From Magnolia sinica (taxonomy: Eukaryota; Streptophyta; Magnoliopsida; Magnoliales; Magnoliaceae), in NCBI RefSeq assembly GCF_029962835.1, contig NC_080582.1, forward strand, positions 14,020,032-14,084,031: 64,000 nucleotides of DNA, in the 5' to 3' direction. The notes below the pieces were generated by a model. It ran no database searches. It saw nothing but the letters and a program-made list of their open reading frames with translations, and was not told where the DNA came from. The position numbers and the translations under genes were made by a program. Below are positions 11,493-23,197 of this stretch, piece by piece (within the stretch, counting starts at the first letter, position 1; each line of letters begins with the position of its first letter).

Positions 11493-11820
11493 CACTACCA
11501 AAAAACTAGGAAAAGGCTACGGATAAAAACCGTAGCTAAATGCCTATGGCTACGGTTATAGTCCGTAGCACGACCGTAGCCATTAGTGCCATAGCCATAG
11601 GTCATTAAGCTATGGCTACAGTTTTAATCTGTAGCCATAAATACAATAGCTACGGATTAAAGCCGTAGCAATACTTTCTGTGGCTCTAAAGTATATACCA
11701 CTACGGATTATATCTGTAGCTAAACGTAGAGCAAGAACCGTAGCAATAGGCTAAAATTAGAAACAGCTACAGTTTCCAAATAAAGAGCTACGGTTAATAG
11801 CCGTAGCAACTGCCTATTTT
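11493..11820. repeat. Left subterminal array of Z (GCTACGG / CCGTAGC)
   Basis: GCTACGG.TA..ACCGTAGC words occur repeatedly just inside the left terminus, in both orientations. The same words lie inside the right terminus at about 31870-31945 and 32325-32425, which ties the two ends to one element. Confidence 0.85.
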
Positions 11821-12046
11821 TTAAAAAAAATAATTAAAGAAAATATAATAATGGCATCTCTTACCATTGTAGTACATAACCTGATAGATCAACTCATATA
11901 AAAGCTAATATAGATAAATACTTCATGGCTAAATCATTTATTTATTCAATCAAATACAATCATTCATTCATTCAATTAAATACAATCATTCATTTTAATC
12001 CTTTGACAAAAGTACAATACCAACATAATAGTTATATGTCTATTTA

Positions 12047-12200
12047 AAGTTCTCATTGATAGCAAAATCCAATGCCTTCTCACAGCCAAATAGCTTCTCA
12101 ACAATCGCAAGCGACAACTCCATGGATGTGCCTCTACTGGTTATCAATTTTCCATCAACTAACACTCTATTCTCAGCTTCGCTTTGATCCGAAAACTTAC
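12047..12200 (-). pseudogene. DJ-1/PfpI-family C-terminal exon fragment
   Basis: The minus strand encodes NRVLVDGKLITSRGTSMELS followed by LAIVEKLFGCEKALDF and then a stop. Plant DJ-1 proteins (glyoxalase/chaperone-like members of the DJ-1/PfpI superfamily) have a C-terminal DG.L.TSRGPGT..EF...L.E.L.GKEKA block, which this matches except that the PGT turn has lost residues. Only this last exon is seen. It lies within CACTA Z, on the same strand as the receptor-kinase and NOT1 fragments, and is best read as captured host DNA. No start or catalytic cysteine region is present. Confidence 0.55.
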
Positions 12201-12222
12201 TGCACATGGTTGACCACCTCAC

Positions 12223-13376
12223 GAACTACGCATTACTTTCATACTGCAAAACCAAACTTCATCAACATACAGCAAGTGTGCAACAGTTATGCTAAAATGC
12301 AAAATGTCAAAGACAATTCATATGTCAACAATATATACCTTCAAGCTGCTCAACATTTTCACAGTAGTAGGATTAAAATATAGCTGCATAGAAGGAAATT
12401 TAGGTAATTAGATAGCAGGCAAAAAAGAAAAAGAAATAGGTAAGAAGCAGGACTAGGAGCCAGAGTCCAATGCACAGTATACTCCGGTAGGTAGCGATGT
12501 TTTTCTTTCACCCTGACTGGGAATTAGAAAGCAGGTGGTTCTAAATTTACCTGATTGGGAACTAGAGAGCTAGGTTGGACATTCCTGATCAGATGGTAAT
12601 TCCCTTGCAGGGACAATCGGTAACTCACATTTCACAACCTGCAGCAGAAACTATAATTAACAAAGATAAAATTGGAGCAGTTAAAATAATTCTACAACAA
12701 GATTCATGCATTCTTGTTTCTAAATGAGACTCTGTTCCTAGATATCCAACCATCTATTAGTGGTGGATGGGAATCATGTACACAACCAAGTTTCAACTTG
12801 GGTCACATATACGATAGGTGGCTAAGATGTTCCAAACTAAGAGATTTTCATATGCCAAACATGCTGTAGTTGATGGTTTTCTGTCCATTTTCCTATGCCA
12901 AACATGCTTTAGTTAGTGGTTTTCTGTCCATTTTCCTACCACAAGCATGGCTCGCCGGATGATTGAGTCGGCTCATGTGGCATGGGTATACACATGCTGT
13001 GATTCACATTTTTTTCCCCTCACAAATTGCTTTAGCAATAATATGAAAAGTTCTAAAAAGAGCTTGAAAGGTGTTTAAATGTCAGGGTGCATTTGGAAGC
13101 TTCGCTTTTGGAATAGAGAATGGGCAATGGGCAAACCCAATTGCAATTTGGGACAGCAATAGAGCATAAAAGAAATCTGACTTAACATAGTTTGCATTTT
13201 CCTATGCCAACCCAAACCAAGTGAGATAATAATGTTTTAGAATTACAAACCCATTCTTTTCTCATTTGTGATTTGAGCCGAACCCATTTTACTGACAAAA
13301 GTGGAAACTTCCGAACACATCCTTAGTTCTTAAATTTTTGTTTCTTTTTTATTCCAGATCAAACACAAAAAGGTAC
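12223..13376. other. Non-coding DNA inside Z
   Basis: No exon was recognised on either strand. The stretch includes a short internal repetition of a GGTTTTCTGTCCATTTTCCTA word near 12870-12940. It may hold intron sequence downstream of the receptor-kinase exon. Confidence 0.4.
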
Positions 13377-14608
13377 CTTATAAACGAGCCCAAATCCTCC
13401 CTCTCCCAACTTATTTGCCAGACTGAAGTCCTCTGTTGCAGCCCTTAGTTCAGAATAACTGAAATTGTTTGCTTTGGCAGCCATGATTAGACACTCTGCA
13501 AATTCAAATGCAAAGGAAGATTTGGATCATATTATCTACTTAATCAATGCATGCATGCACAATCTCTATTTTTGAACATGGGCTTCACTAAAATCAAAAT
13601 TGTATGGCTGTGTTTGCATGCACAACCAATTGAATTGTGAGCATTCAGTTTAGTCCTGATGAAATAACCAGACCATAACGACAATCAGTTACTCTCCTTT
13701 CAAGTCCAACCTCAAAATTAATGTATCGCAATTTCAATAATATTCCATTAATATGAATATTTTATAATTTTTCCATTTCCAGTCCACTGAACTAATTATT
13801 GCAATATGATTCAATTGTGCGTCCAAGCACATCCTAAGGGTGTGTTTGGATGTACCCTAAATCACAATCACAATGGATATTTTGGCAAACCAGATGTTCA
13901 TCAATTCCGTTGAGTGTTCGAGACAATAGAGAAAATGGAAACTCCAGTATAGAGAGTAGCAATTGTCCACTTTTTCTGCCCCAAGTCAATATTTAGGATG
14001 TTTCAGGTCATGTTTGAAATGTTGCGGATATCGACCTAGGTGGAATGGAATCCTGCCCTCCTGGACATCTGAATATGGCCTAAGAAAGCCAATTAACCAC
14101 AAGAAGTTTTTTTGGAACAAAATTGTAATTTCTCCTGTTTGAGACGGAAGACTATATTCCGCCAATTGAGTTACAAGTGTCTGAGTTGGAGTTTCAATGC
14201 ATATCGATGAGGTTGTGTTTGGATGCTCAGTTGAATTGAAACGTAATAATCCATTTCAATAAAACAGAAAGTGACCAAGTATGGTTAGTGTCAAGATTGC
14301 AATTGCAACAATTTCAAGTTGGTATACATGGAATTGCAATTACAGCATCACCCCCAACTTTGGTCATTCCTCTGCAATGATTTGAATGAATTGCGATCCA
14401 CTTCAATTGAGCATCCAAATGCACCCTAATTCAGCAATATTGGCATTACCTTCATCTTCATCAATACCCCTTCTCCTGCATCTCCAGAAAAAAATTGCGA
14501 AAATGGATATAAAGCTCAGAGCGCCAACACCAACTACAATCCCAATGATCAAATCAGTCTTGCTTTTCTTTCCCCAACCTGGCGGACTTGTAACAATCGG
14601 TATGAAAT
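13377..14608 (-). pseudogene. LRR-VIII-2 receptor-like kinase fragment: transmembrane and kinase-start exons
   Basis: There are two minus-strand exons. The first (14450-14608) encodes DFIPIVTSPPGWGKKSKTDL, then a hydrophobic helix IIGIVVGVGALSFISIFAIF and the basic stop-transfer WRCRRRG, then DEDEG, followed by a GT donor. The second (13377-13495) encodes NNFSYSELRAATEDFSLANK followed by LGEGGFGLVYK, the glycine-rich loop of a protein kinase, and ends at a GT donor. Spacing and wording match LRR-VIII-2 receptor kinases (SKTG.I.G..VG, YSELRAATEDF). The rest of the kinase is missing, and the intron of about 840 bp is retained, so genomic DNA was captured and not mRNA. It lies within CACTA Z between the NOT1 and DJ-1 pieces. 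Confidence 0.8.
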
Positions 14609-14920
14609 CTAAATAAAAAAAAGAAAAAAAAAAAAGAAAAGGGATATGTATATTCATCTGTTAGGGATATGAATCCTACAATTCTATGATTTGAATCCTA
14701 TGATTTAGATTCAAATCCAGATTTATAATTGTTCTCTTTTGTTTTCAGAAACTAGGATTCCTAGCAGCTATACTACATGAAAAATGTTTGCTATAAAATA
14801 TGCACTAATGATTTGGCAACATGCACTTACAAAATAGTATAGCTTGGTTTGTTATGTAAATATGAAAATAAGAGAATTTCTCAATGTTAGGTAGAGAAAA
14901 ATAATGACAACTCAAGATAA

Positions 14921-16269
14921 CTTGAGATACTCATCAATGTCAGCCTTAATCTGCTTTGCTTTCAGAGCACCATCAACCTCAAAGAGAATGCTCGGTGATT
15001 GGCTGATTTCAGCCAGCAAATCAATCTGCATTCAGGAGAGAAGAAAGATGCTAGCTTAATAGAGAACTATTAAATATTGATTAGGAAGTTCAAACAAAAT
15101 CGTGATGCAGCCAACTTCAAGTTGGGAGTAGAAGGATTGGGCAACCTCATGTTTTATGGGAATGCACTTTGAATAACATTCCGCATTTGAATGCAACTGG
15201 GTGGAATCACATCACAGAAGCTGAAATGATAATCACAAAGGAACTCCGGAAAATCCTGAGGCAGTACCAAGAGCACCCTTAGAGTGCCTTTGTACAGAAA
15301 GTGAACCTACCCACAAGTAAAAAAAAAAAAAAAAACTGATGATACCACAGTTGTGTAAGATGAGGAGAAAGAAGATAATGATGACATTCATGAGTAACAC
15401 ATACCTGAAAGTTGGAACTATCAAGGATAGGGTCAGGGGAACCAAGGTCCAAAAGCCAGTTCAGAAACAATCTGAAATATGCCTTTCGGCTGAAAGCAGC
15501 TTTCTTCTCTTCTGCATCCTTTTGGATAACTCTCACAATCACTGACAAAATCTGCCACATGTCATAATGAGAACACTGTAAGTAACTATAATGGAAGCAG
15601 AAGTATAAATTTTATTTTTATTTTAAAACAAAAAAAAAAAAAAACAAAACAAAACAAAAAATTTTCCTTGTGCATGTGTTTTAATTAACCTTGGGCAAGA
15701 GAAACACTTTACTTGATCCCTGGTCCACCGTACAATACTAACAACAACAAAGATAAATGAAGTTACAAATCATCGAATTAATTAAAGCAAACACCTGCTG
15801 AGGTTAATGTAACTAGCAACATTTGTTACAACTGAAAGAAATTTCTCATAACCACAAAAAAGAAAAAAAGAAAAAAAGATCGCTACCTTAATAACTAAAA
15901 CCACAAGCTTTGCATACATATCAATAACAGCAAATGAGAGATGTTGGACTTGTTGTGGCGTTTATAGGGACAATGAGCTTGGATTAATCATGTCAGTTGC
16001 CAAACAATTTGCTACAGAAATTTCCTGAAATTATAGGTAGAAAGAGAAGGAAAACTCTTAACAACTGTGAGGGTCTGGAGGATTCTCATGGAAACATAAT
16101 ACAAACCACGGAAAAAGTTTACCATGAGGATTCGGAAAAAGCGATCCGTGAGATCATCCCCTTTAAGCAACCCACTTTGTAGTAACTGTGAGATATAATG
16201 GGTATAAGCGACATCAGTATTGCCAGGAAGTTCACAAATCCGACACCACTCAACAAACAGACGAGAAAC
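14921..16269 (-). pseudogene. NOT1 (CCR4-NOT scaffold) multi-exon fragment
   Basis: Four minus-strand exons are colinear with plant NOT1, the scaffold of the CCR4-NOT deadenylase complex. They are 16123-16269 (LFVEWCRICELPGNTDVAYT, then GLLKGDDLTDRFFRIL), 15886-15955 (LSFAVIDMYAKLVV), 15405-15552 (VIQKDAEEKKAAF, YFRLFLNWLLDLGSPDPILD, NFQ) and 14921-15025 (IDLLAEISQSPSILFEVDGA, LKAKQIKADIDEYLK). AG acceptors and GT donors are visible at most edges. Between the third and fourth pieces the native protein has further exons (TAFANAFHAL onward) that are not seen, so the copy is internally incomplete. NOT1 is about 2,400 residues; this covers a small central part. It is carried by CACTA Z and ends about 220 bp from the gypsy insertion. 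Confidence 0.85.
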
Positions 16270-16490
16270 CTGCAGTTTATTCATAGAAAATGGAAAGCAC
16301 ATAGAAAAATCAAGATCAGACTCAAAGAAAAATAAAAAAGCACATAGAAAATGGAACAAGCAATGTTAAATAAGACAAACAAACAAGCACCTGCACATCA
16401 GGAAGGATTTTCATTCACGATTCAACAAACATAAAATTCATTTCATTTCCTTTTTATGACTTCATATGTTCGTTTTTGGGTTTTCTATGC

Positions 16491-16495
16491 TACTC
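16491..16495. other. Target-site duplication TACTC (left) of the gypsy element
   Basis: TACTC at 16491-16495 is repeated at 28029-28033, immediately outside the two LTRs. A 5-bp duplication is typical of LTR retrotransposon integrase. Confidence 0.95.
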
Positions 16496-19400
16496 TGTAA
16501 CGACCTTGGATTTTCTTATGATAATCTTTCCTTAAGTAGTTGTTTTTGGGGTAATTAGCGCTTTACTCGATTGCTTGTGAAATTCGCATCAATCACTTTA
16601 AATTGTATCTGCATGGCTCTAAACGTGTAGATTAGTGAGCGCTACGTTACTCTGAAATCTGGGATCCATCGCTAAATCCAGTTGTTCTGGGGAATTTTTG
16701 GAAGATCTGGATCGGATCTGGACCGCGCGTCGAAAGTCCGATGGCGATGATCTTAGGCTGTTGCGGTCACCGAGTTGGGCTTGATCTTCACCTCGAAAAT
16801 CAAGTCGATCTGATGTTCTGGGTCGATTTGATTGAGCTCGGAGTGAAGAGTGTGAGAACGGTTGGAATTTATTAAGCTTTTATTGAAATCTGAGTCGTGT
16901 CGCTTACGCGACGATTTTAAGCATTCTGACCGTTGGATTCTGACCCAATTTCACCCTCTGATCAGGATAGTTGGCCCAGGCATATCCTAGTGCTTGTGGA
17001 CCTGATCGAGATTCCGTGACCGTTGAATTGAGTGTGGTCCGCCACGGCTGATCTGAAGAGCCGGTCGGTATGAAAACTCAGCTTGACCTAGATCCATGGT
17101 CAGTGAGCTTAAGTCCGACCTTTCGTGGTTATAGGCCCACCAGAAGTGCTTCGTTGGATCGAGAAAGGCGTGCTTTGGTTATAACCTAAGTATACCTTGA
17201 CCCTGGGGTTATTTCCATCATTTTAAGGCCTATATATAGTCCTTAAACCCTAGCTCTCATTTCCATACGAATTTTCTCTAACCCTAGCTTGGAAAGAGAG
17301 TGGAAAAGAGAGAGTTAGTGAGAGAGATTGGTTGGTGAATCATCTTGATTTCTTCCTCGTTCTTCTTCACCTTTGAACCTTTACTTTGAATCGTTCCTCT
17401 GACGATTCTGAGTTCTTTTGGGGTAAGTTAACCTAACCCTAACCTGTGTTAGAGCTTAGATTAGACTTGGTGTTGTTGTATCTCATTTCCATCTTTGTTT
17501 TAGGGTTTTCTAGCGCCGTTGACAAAGACTACTCATCTAAATCAGTTCGGTGGTTCTTTCTTCGCTTAAGGTGCGGACTTTGAGTGTATAGGTTATGGTT
17601 TTCAAGGCTTTCAATCCCAGTCAGTGATTTATTCTTGTTATGGATGAGATTTCACATGTCAAACGTTGTGTTTACATTGCTTTCCTGATATGCATGTGCT
17701 ATGTTGAGATTTGTATATTCTATGTGTATTTATAAAGTACCGTATACGTATAAAATATGCACTTATGTTTGCCATGATTAATTGTCATGTATGTATGCTA
17801 GATGCATGTATGTCAACTCCTTGATAAAAGGAAGCATGTATTTCAACATACGTCATGTATGTTGTCCCATGTATGCTAAGTGTTTGTAGAAATGCATGAA
17901 TGATCTAAAGTGTAACTGATTACACTAAATGCGGGCGTTGAGAAGTGATTCTCAATACTCCTATGGATGCGCATGTTTTCCTTTATGCAGTTACCTTTCA
18001 AGTTATTTAAATTCAAGCATTTCCTATGCTTACACTTATGTTAAGTTGATATTCTTCAGATGTGTATGTACCATGATTTGAGTTGTTGATCCATTACTGT
18101 TTTACATTCCATATGAGCATCTGTTGTAGTGTAAGGTGTTTGGGACTATGCCTTAGTCCAGGAAATCGGTAATTGACCCTATGTGCGTGGTTGAGATTGC
18201 TTTCGCCACGTCGGACGTATTAGACGAACCCGAGTCGTATTAGAGTTGTCGGCAGTGGTTTGGCCACGCGGAGTGTTTGCGCACTCTATGTCGCTCAATT
18301 CGACGTGCGCTCATGCTAGTCGAGTTCGTCAAGTAACCCGATTGTCCGATGTATGTTAACCATGTATGGACGCTACTGCTTGAATCTAGGGTACCGAACT
18401 TACCAGTGAAATCCTATTAACTATGGTACTTGATCCGCTAAGACTCATGAGCCGGACATGGTGGTATGGGACACCGTGGTCGAGCTGTCGGCCTACGCTG
18501 GGGTGACGAGCCTCCCCGTAGTGACCAGTGAGCAACTTAACTCGTGAGCCGATTATGGTGGTATGGGACACTATATTCGTGCTGTCGGCCTACATTGATT
18601 GGTGACGAGCCCTTTGTAGTGACCTCGAGCATACCTGGATACCGCAAGGAGGTGACGAGCCGATCTGTGGTAGTAAGGGCATGAAAGGCGTGCATTGATT
18701 GGTGACGAGCCCTTTGCTACGACCTCAACTATATGATCGTATGAGATATCTAGGATTGACGACCCTAGTATGGATCACTGTTTGGATGGTGATATGAGGA
18801 AGGTATCTTAGCTTCCCAATCCTGTTGTGTGAAATGGACTAATAACAACTTGGTAATCATATCCATGCACCGCATTTGCATGTGCTTTGTAGATGTGGTG
18901 CACTTTGAGGCGATGTCATGCGTAACGTAAGATGAAGACGCTGAGGGTGTACGCGTGAGGGCACGCATCATATTGCATTCATGCTTGCATTAACAAGAGT
19001 ACTTAGGATTTATTTACTTATCCTGCTTTATCATTACTGTTTGATTGAACTGATAACATGTTAACCGGCCTTATTGTTCCACCGAGTTGATCACTCACTC
19101 CCACGTTTCGGGCGGTGTTACACACCCACCGGACTCTCTTAGGCCCCGATGTTGCAGATGTGGATGCGACGTCGAGGCAGAGCGGGCTGGATGACGACGA
19201 GGCCGCCTTCTCCTATATGCACTGACGGGTTCTAGTGAGCCTCTGTCTGATGCGCGGGATCTTCTGGGATTATTTTTGGGAACTGAAATGATGTAATTTG
19301 ATACTTATAATTTTGTTAAATAACACTTTTACACGATCTGGTTGTATATGTAATTCAGGGATTTACACTTGTACACATTTTACTATAAGTCTTCCGCTTG

Positions 19401-19566
19401 CTTTATTCACTTGTCCCTGAATCATATCTGTGTTTTGGCTTAATCTATTCCATGTTTTATGCACTAATACAGTCAACATACATTCATCATTAAATATGTT
19501 GCATAAGTGATGTTTTGGAACTCGGGAGCTGGGTTATGCTCGACCCCCGAATTTTAGGGCGTTACA
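16496..19566 (+). repeat. 5' LTR of the gypsy element
   Basis: It starts TGTAACGACCTTGG and ends AGGGCGTTACA. The copy at 24938-28028 is nearly identical. It carries a TATATATAG promoter-like word near 17230 and the leader-like CTCTCATTTCC region after it, so transcription probably starts near 17260. The minus-strand open frames near 18386-18971 recur in the other LTR and are not genes. Confidence 0.95.
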
Positions 19567-19569
19567 AGT

Positions 19570-19581
19570 TGGTATCAGAGC
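19570..19581 (+). other. Primer-binding site (initiator Met tRNA)
   Basis: TGGTATCAGAGC lies 3 bp after the end of the 5' LTR. It is the standard match to the 3' end of plant initiator methionine tRNA. Confidence 0.95.
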
Positions 19582-20438
19582 ATGATCTGGATTAAACCAG
19601 ACCTGGGTTATGGTCACACACCACACGTTGTCGCCACTATAGTGTATTTGGGTGTGGGTCTATCATCGCTTTGTGTTTATGCTCCGTAGTTTCCACCGGC
19701 GAAAGTTTTCTGAAAACCTTCACCGAGATCGAGTCTGTACTCCTACCTGATCACACACAGCGACCCGAAACCTTTTCTAGACCCTCTATTAATGAGTGTA
19801 GACGGTCTATCTTCCCTTTTTTCATCTTTAAACCTTCCAGAAATTACTATTTGAATCAGATTTCTGTCAGAATGACCCGATAGGCTTCAATCTACGTAAG
19901 GGGCCAATCGGGGCATTTTCTATGGGGCCCAGGGGGAGAACCACACTTTTTGGGCCAAAGGGGACCAGGAGGGCCTTGCCAAATCGGCGAGGCATCGCCG
20001 ATATGTCCAGAGACCGGCGATGCCATCGCCGGTCGCCGGGCCAGGCAGGCCGGACCGACGCGGGCCGATCGTTCATGGGGCTTGTGTGGCCCACCCCTCC
20101 ACGATTTTCCTTTTAAAACCCTTCCTTTTACCTATTTCCTTCACAAAACCCACCCCCAAGCTTTCCTTTTCTTCCAAAACCTCTCCAAACTCTCTCAAAT
20201 CTCTCCCAAATCTTCATCTTCCTCCCATTTTCGTGCAAACCCATCACCCCATTCTCAAATCTTCCATTCCATTACTGATTTCTTCTTTTTCCCTTCTCAT
20301 TTGAGCCCTTTCATTCCCTATTTGGCTAATAGTTGTGTGGAAGCTTCACCATCTTCCTATTTCTCTCTTTCTCTCATTTCTCATGACCCTCTTTGAGATT
20401 GTGACGGCCATCTTTTCCATTTCTTCCCTTCTTTCCTT
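19582..20438 (+). other. Untranslated leader of the gypsy element
   Basis: This is the stretch between the primer-binding site and the first recognisable open region. It is C- and T-rich after 20090. The overlapping short frames (for example near 19950-20396) have no domain and are low-complexity. A palindromic stretch near 19980-20035 (GCGATGCCATCGCC-type) could fold as an RNA hairpin. Confidence 0.5.
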
Positions 20439-21477
20439 GATGGGGAAGAAGAGAGCGCCCGTGGATGAAGCCGGGCCGAGCCGCCCAACCCGTGCACGGA
20501 GGCCGAGAGGTGCCGCCGCTAGCACATCCGCCACGCGCGAGTTCCAGATGAAGCGGGACCTCGATCCTCGAGCTCCTGTTAGTAGGACCTTGTTGGCAGA
20601 ATTGTCACATGGAGTCTATGAAGGGCGTAGAGTCCTTTTTGAGGCTCATGTTGATCCGCGGCTCTTTGGTGAGTTCTTTTTATTGGAGCGCCTTGAAGGG
20701 GCTGGTTGGGGTCTCTTGTTTGAAGGTGAGTATCGCGCGAATGCTAGCACTGTTCGGGCCTTCTATACCAACATTCTGGAGCCTTCGCTGGATCCTCTAC
20801 AGTTCAAGATTCCCTATGGTAGCGGTCGAGTTGGAATTGTCAATGTTGCTTTAATATCCCGACTCTTGAAGGTGCCACTTGGAGAAGTGCATGCCAACGA
20901 GAAGAATGTGGACAGTGTGCGCGAGAAGGATCGTAGCACCCAATTCTTGTGTGGTCGTCTGGTCAAATGGTAGCCGAATAGGAGTCTTCTGGCTTCCTTC
21001 ATGACGGACGACTTCCGTTTGCTTCACCACATCTTTACATTCAATTTGTATCCAAGGTGGAGCAACCGCAGCGAGTGTACGCGCCTGATGGTGGATTTTT
21101 TGTATCAGGTGGGGCAGGATGCGAAGTTGTGTGTGCCGACGTACGTCCTGCGTCAGATTATTCTCATCGCTCGTTCGAGTAGAAGGACCGAGTCGCTTCC
21201 CTTTGGCCGCCTTATTTGCAAGATCGCACATGAGTTCGGCTATAGGCTTGGATCTGAGAAGCCGGTCCCTGTTCGCCATATCAATTTGAGGACTCTTAAG
21301 CTAATGGAGGTTGGTTCTGGTCGGCTTGCCTCAGAGGGTGAGGCTGGGTCTGAGAGTGGTGATGATGAGAGTTATGCTGAAGGCGGTGCGGAGTCTGGGG
21401 AAGAAGCAGAGCAAGACGAGGAAGAGATTGAGGCACAGGATTCGAGTGATAGCTCTCCTCCTGTGGTGCCAGAGTAG
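20439..21477 (+). mobile_element. Extra open region ahead of gag in the gypsy element (fossil)
   Basis: It opens with MGKKRAPVDEAGPSRPTRAR and continues with a globular region (LLAELSHGVYEGRRVLFEAH, IPYGSGRVGIVNVALISRLL) and an acidic tail rich in Glu, Ser and Asp. It is not gag and carries no zinc knuckle. The wording resembles the poorly characterised plant transposon protein domain often found beside gypsy gag genes; I do not know its function. This copy is broken. It ends about 500 bp before gag. Confidence 0.6.
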
Positions 21478-21984
21478 GGCGCAGAGCAGACTGCCAGAGA
21501 TGCCTGTCTTATACGGCTTGAAGAAGGGCAAGCTGCTTTACGCCAGGAGATGGTTGATCTTCGAGGCTTTGTTAAGCATAAGCTTAAGAAGATGTCTCGG
21601 ACTCTGAAGTCTTTCCTGTGTTGCTTGCAGGATAAGGGTGCTCCGCCTCCATCTCCTAATTCTGACGAGTAGCATCTTCGTGGCCGTCTTTGCTTTGTTG
21701 TGTTTTTCTTTGTGTGTGGCCGTTGTTGGCTTGTAGTTGGAGTTGTTGTAGTTGTTGTAGTTGTTTGTGGTGGTTGTAGTTGCTGTGGTTGTTGAAGTGT
21801 TAGGTGTTGTTGTTTTCATGCTTTCCTAGTCGTGATGCATGTATTGCTGCACTACTTGTATTGCGACGATTTTGATTAATGGAATGCATGTTGTTTGCCT
21901 TTGGAGTTGTGCTGTGTTGTTGTTGTGTGGATGGATTATGTGACTTAGAATCTGACAGGTTGCATCCTTTGATTGAATGTAGGG

Positions 21985-23130
21985 ATGCCTCCTAAGGGTT
22001 CGAAGACTTCGGCCCGTCTCTCTCTGATTGAGTCGCTTGCTGGGGTTCCTCCCTTGAGCGATAGCCAGTCAGATCCACAGGCGGGTCCATCTCGGGCCGG
22101 TGTTGGGTCGACACCGATGGCTCCTCCAGTCACACCCTCAGTTCCTGAGCCGAGCCATGCACCTTCTTCTGCTTCACCTGTTGATAGGTTTGAGCAGATG
22201 ATGTTGTTGATGCAGCAGCAGCAGTTTCAGCAGCAGCAGCACTAGTAGCAGCAGGAGTTCCTCTCTTCCATGGCTGGCATCTTTGCTCAGTCAGTGGGGG
22301 CGACTCCACCTGTTTCACCTATGCCTCCATCTGGGAGCGCCAGTGCCAGTGGCACTTTTGAGCGATTCCAGTGCTTGCGACCTCCTACCTTTGCGGGTTC
22401 TCATAGACCCGAGGAGGCCAAGTATTGGATTGCCCGCATCTCTAAGATTCTGAGACCGTTGCACTGCTCTGAGGTTGAGCAGGTCGAGCTTGCCTCCTTT
22501 ATGTTTGAGAAGGAGGCCAGTCTGTGGTGGGACAGTGTGCTTCGCACTCTCGAGGAAGGTTTTGAGTGGTCGTGGCAGGCATTTGAGGCACGCTTCCACG
22601 AGAAGTATTTCCCGGTTACGTACCGACATGAGAAGGAGAGTGAGTTCCTTCGCCTCCGCCAAGGAGAGCTGTCGGTGACGGAGTATGAGAACCGGTTTCG
22701 AGTTGGGGTGGTATGTTCCTTTGATCCTGGGTGATCACCGATGAGGATGCGGCGTTTATCTGAGGGTTGAGGACTGAGATCCGATCGAAGATTTACTGTG
22801 CCAGCATTTCTTCATATGCGGAGCTAGTGAGCATGTCCTTGCGAGCAGAGCAGGATGGAGATAGAGCGTCCCGCATGCGAGCACCGATGGCTCCTAGGCC
22901 GCGACCGAATTTCCAGGCTACACCTTTCCTCGGCAAGAGGCCGCGTGTTGATTCTCCTCCGAGGCGTTCAGCGCCGCCCGCTCAGCAGATGAGAGCTGAT
23001 CTGAGATGTTCTTATTGTGGGAAGGTTGGGCACTTGGACCGTTTCTGCTTTTCCCGTATGCGAGCAGGTGGTTTTACTCCACCGCAGAGGGTTAGCCGTC
23101 CGATGCCTCAGGTTATTTCTCCTCCTCCTC
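21985..23130 (+). mobile_element. gag region of the gypsy element (fossil)
   Basis: It begins with MPPKGSKTSARLSLIESLAG and has a Gln-rich stretch. Next comes the retrotransposon gag domain (FERFQCLRPPTFAG, EEAKYWI, ASLWWDSV, FHEKYFP, LRQGELSVTEYENRF) and a CCHC knuckle, CSYCGKVGHLDRFC. These are the capsid and nucleocapsid parts of a Ty3/gypsy element. The region is broken. Confidence 0.85.
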
Positions 23131-23197
23131 TTCGATCAGCGCCAGCTCATCCATCCTTCGCACTGCAGCTTCTGGTTTCGAGCCACCTCAGCGGCCC

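Noticed and set aside
18386-18971. Minus-strand genes in the gypsy LTR
   Set aside because: The same frames recur at 26835-27420 in the other LTR and lack any domain; they are repeat shadows.
19950-20396. 148-codon frame in the gypsy leader
   Set aside because: Low-complexity Ser/Phe/Pro text from a pyrimidine-rich leader, with no domain.
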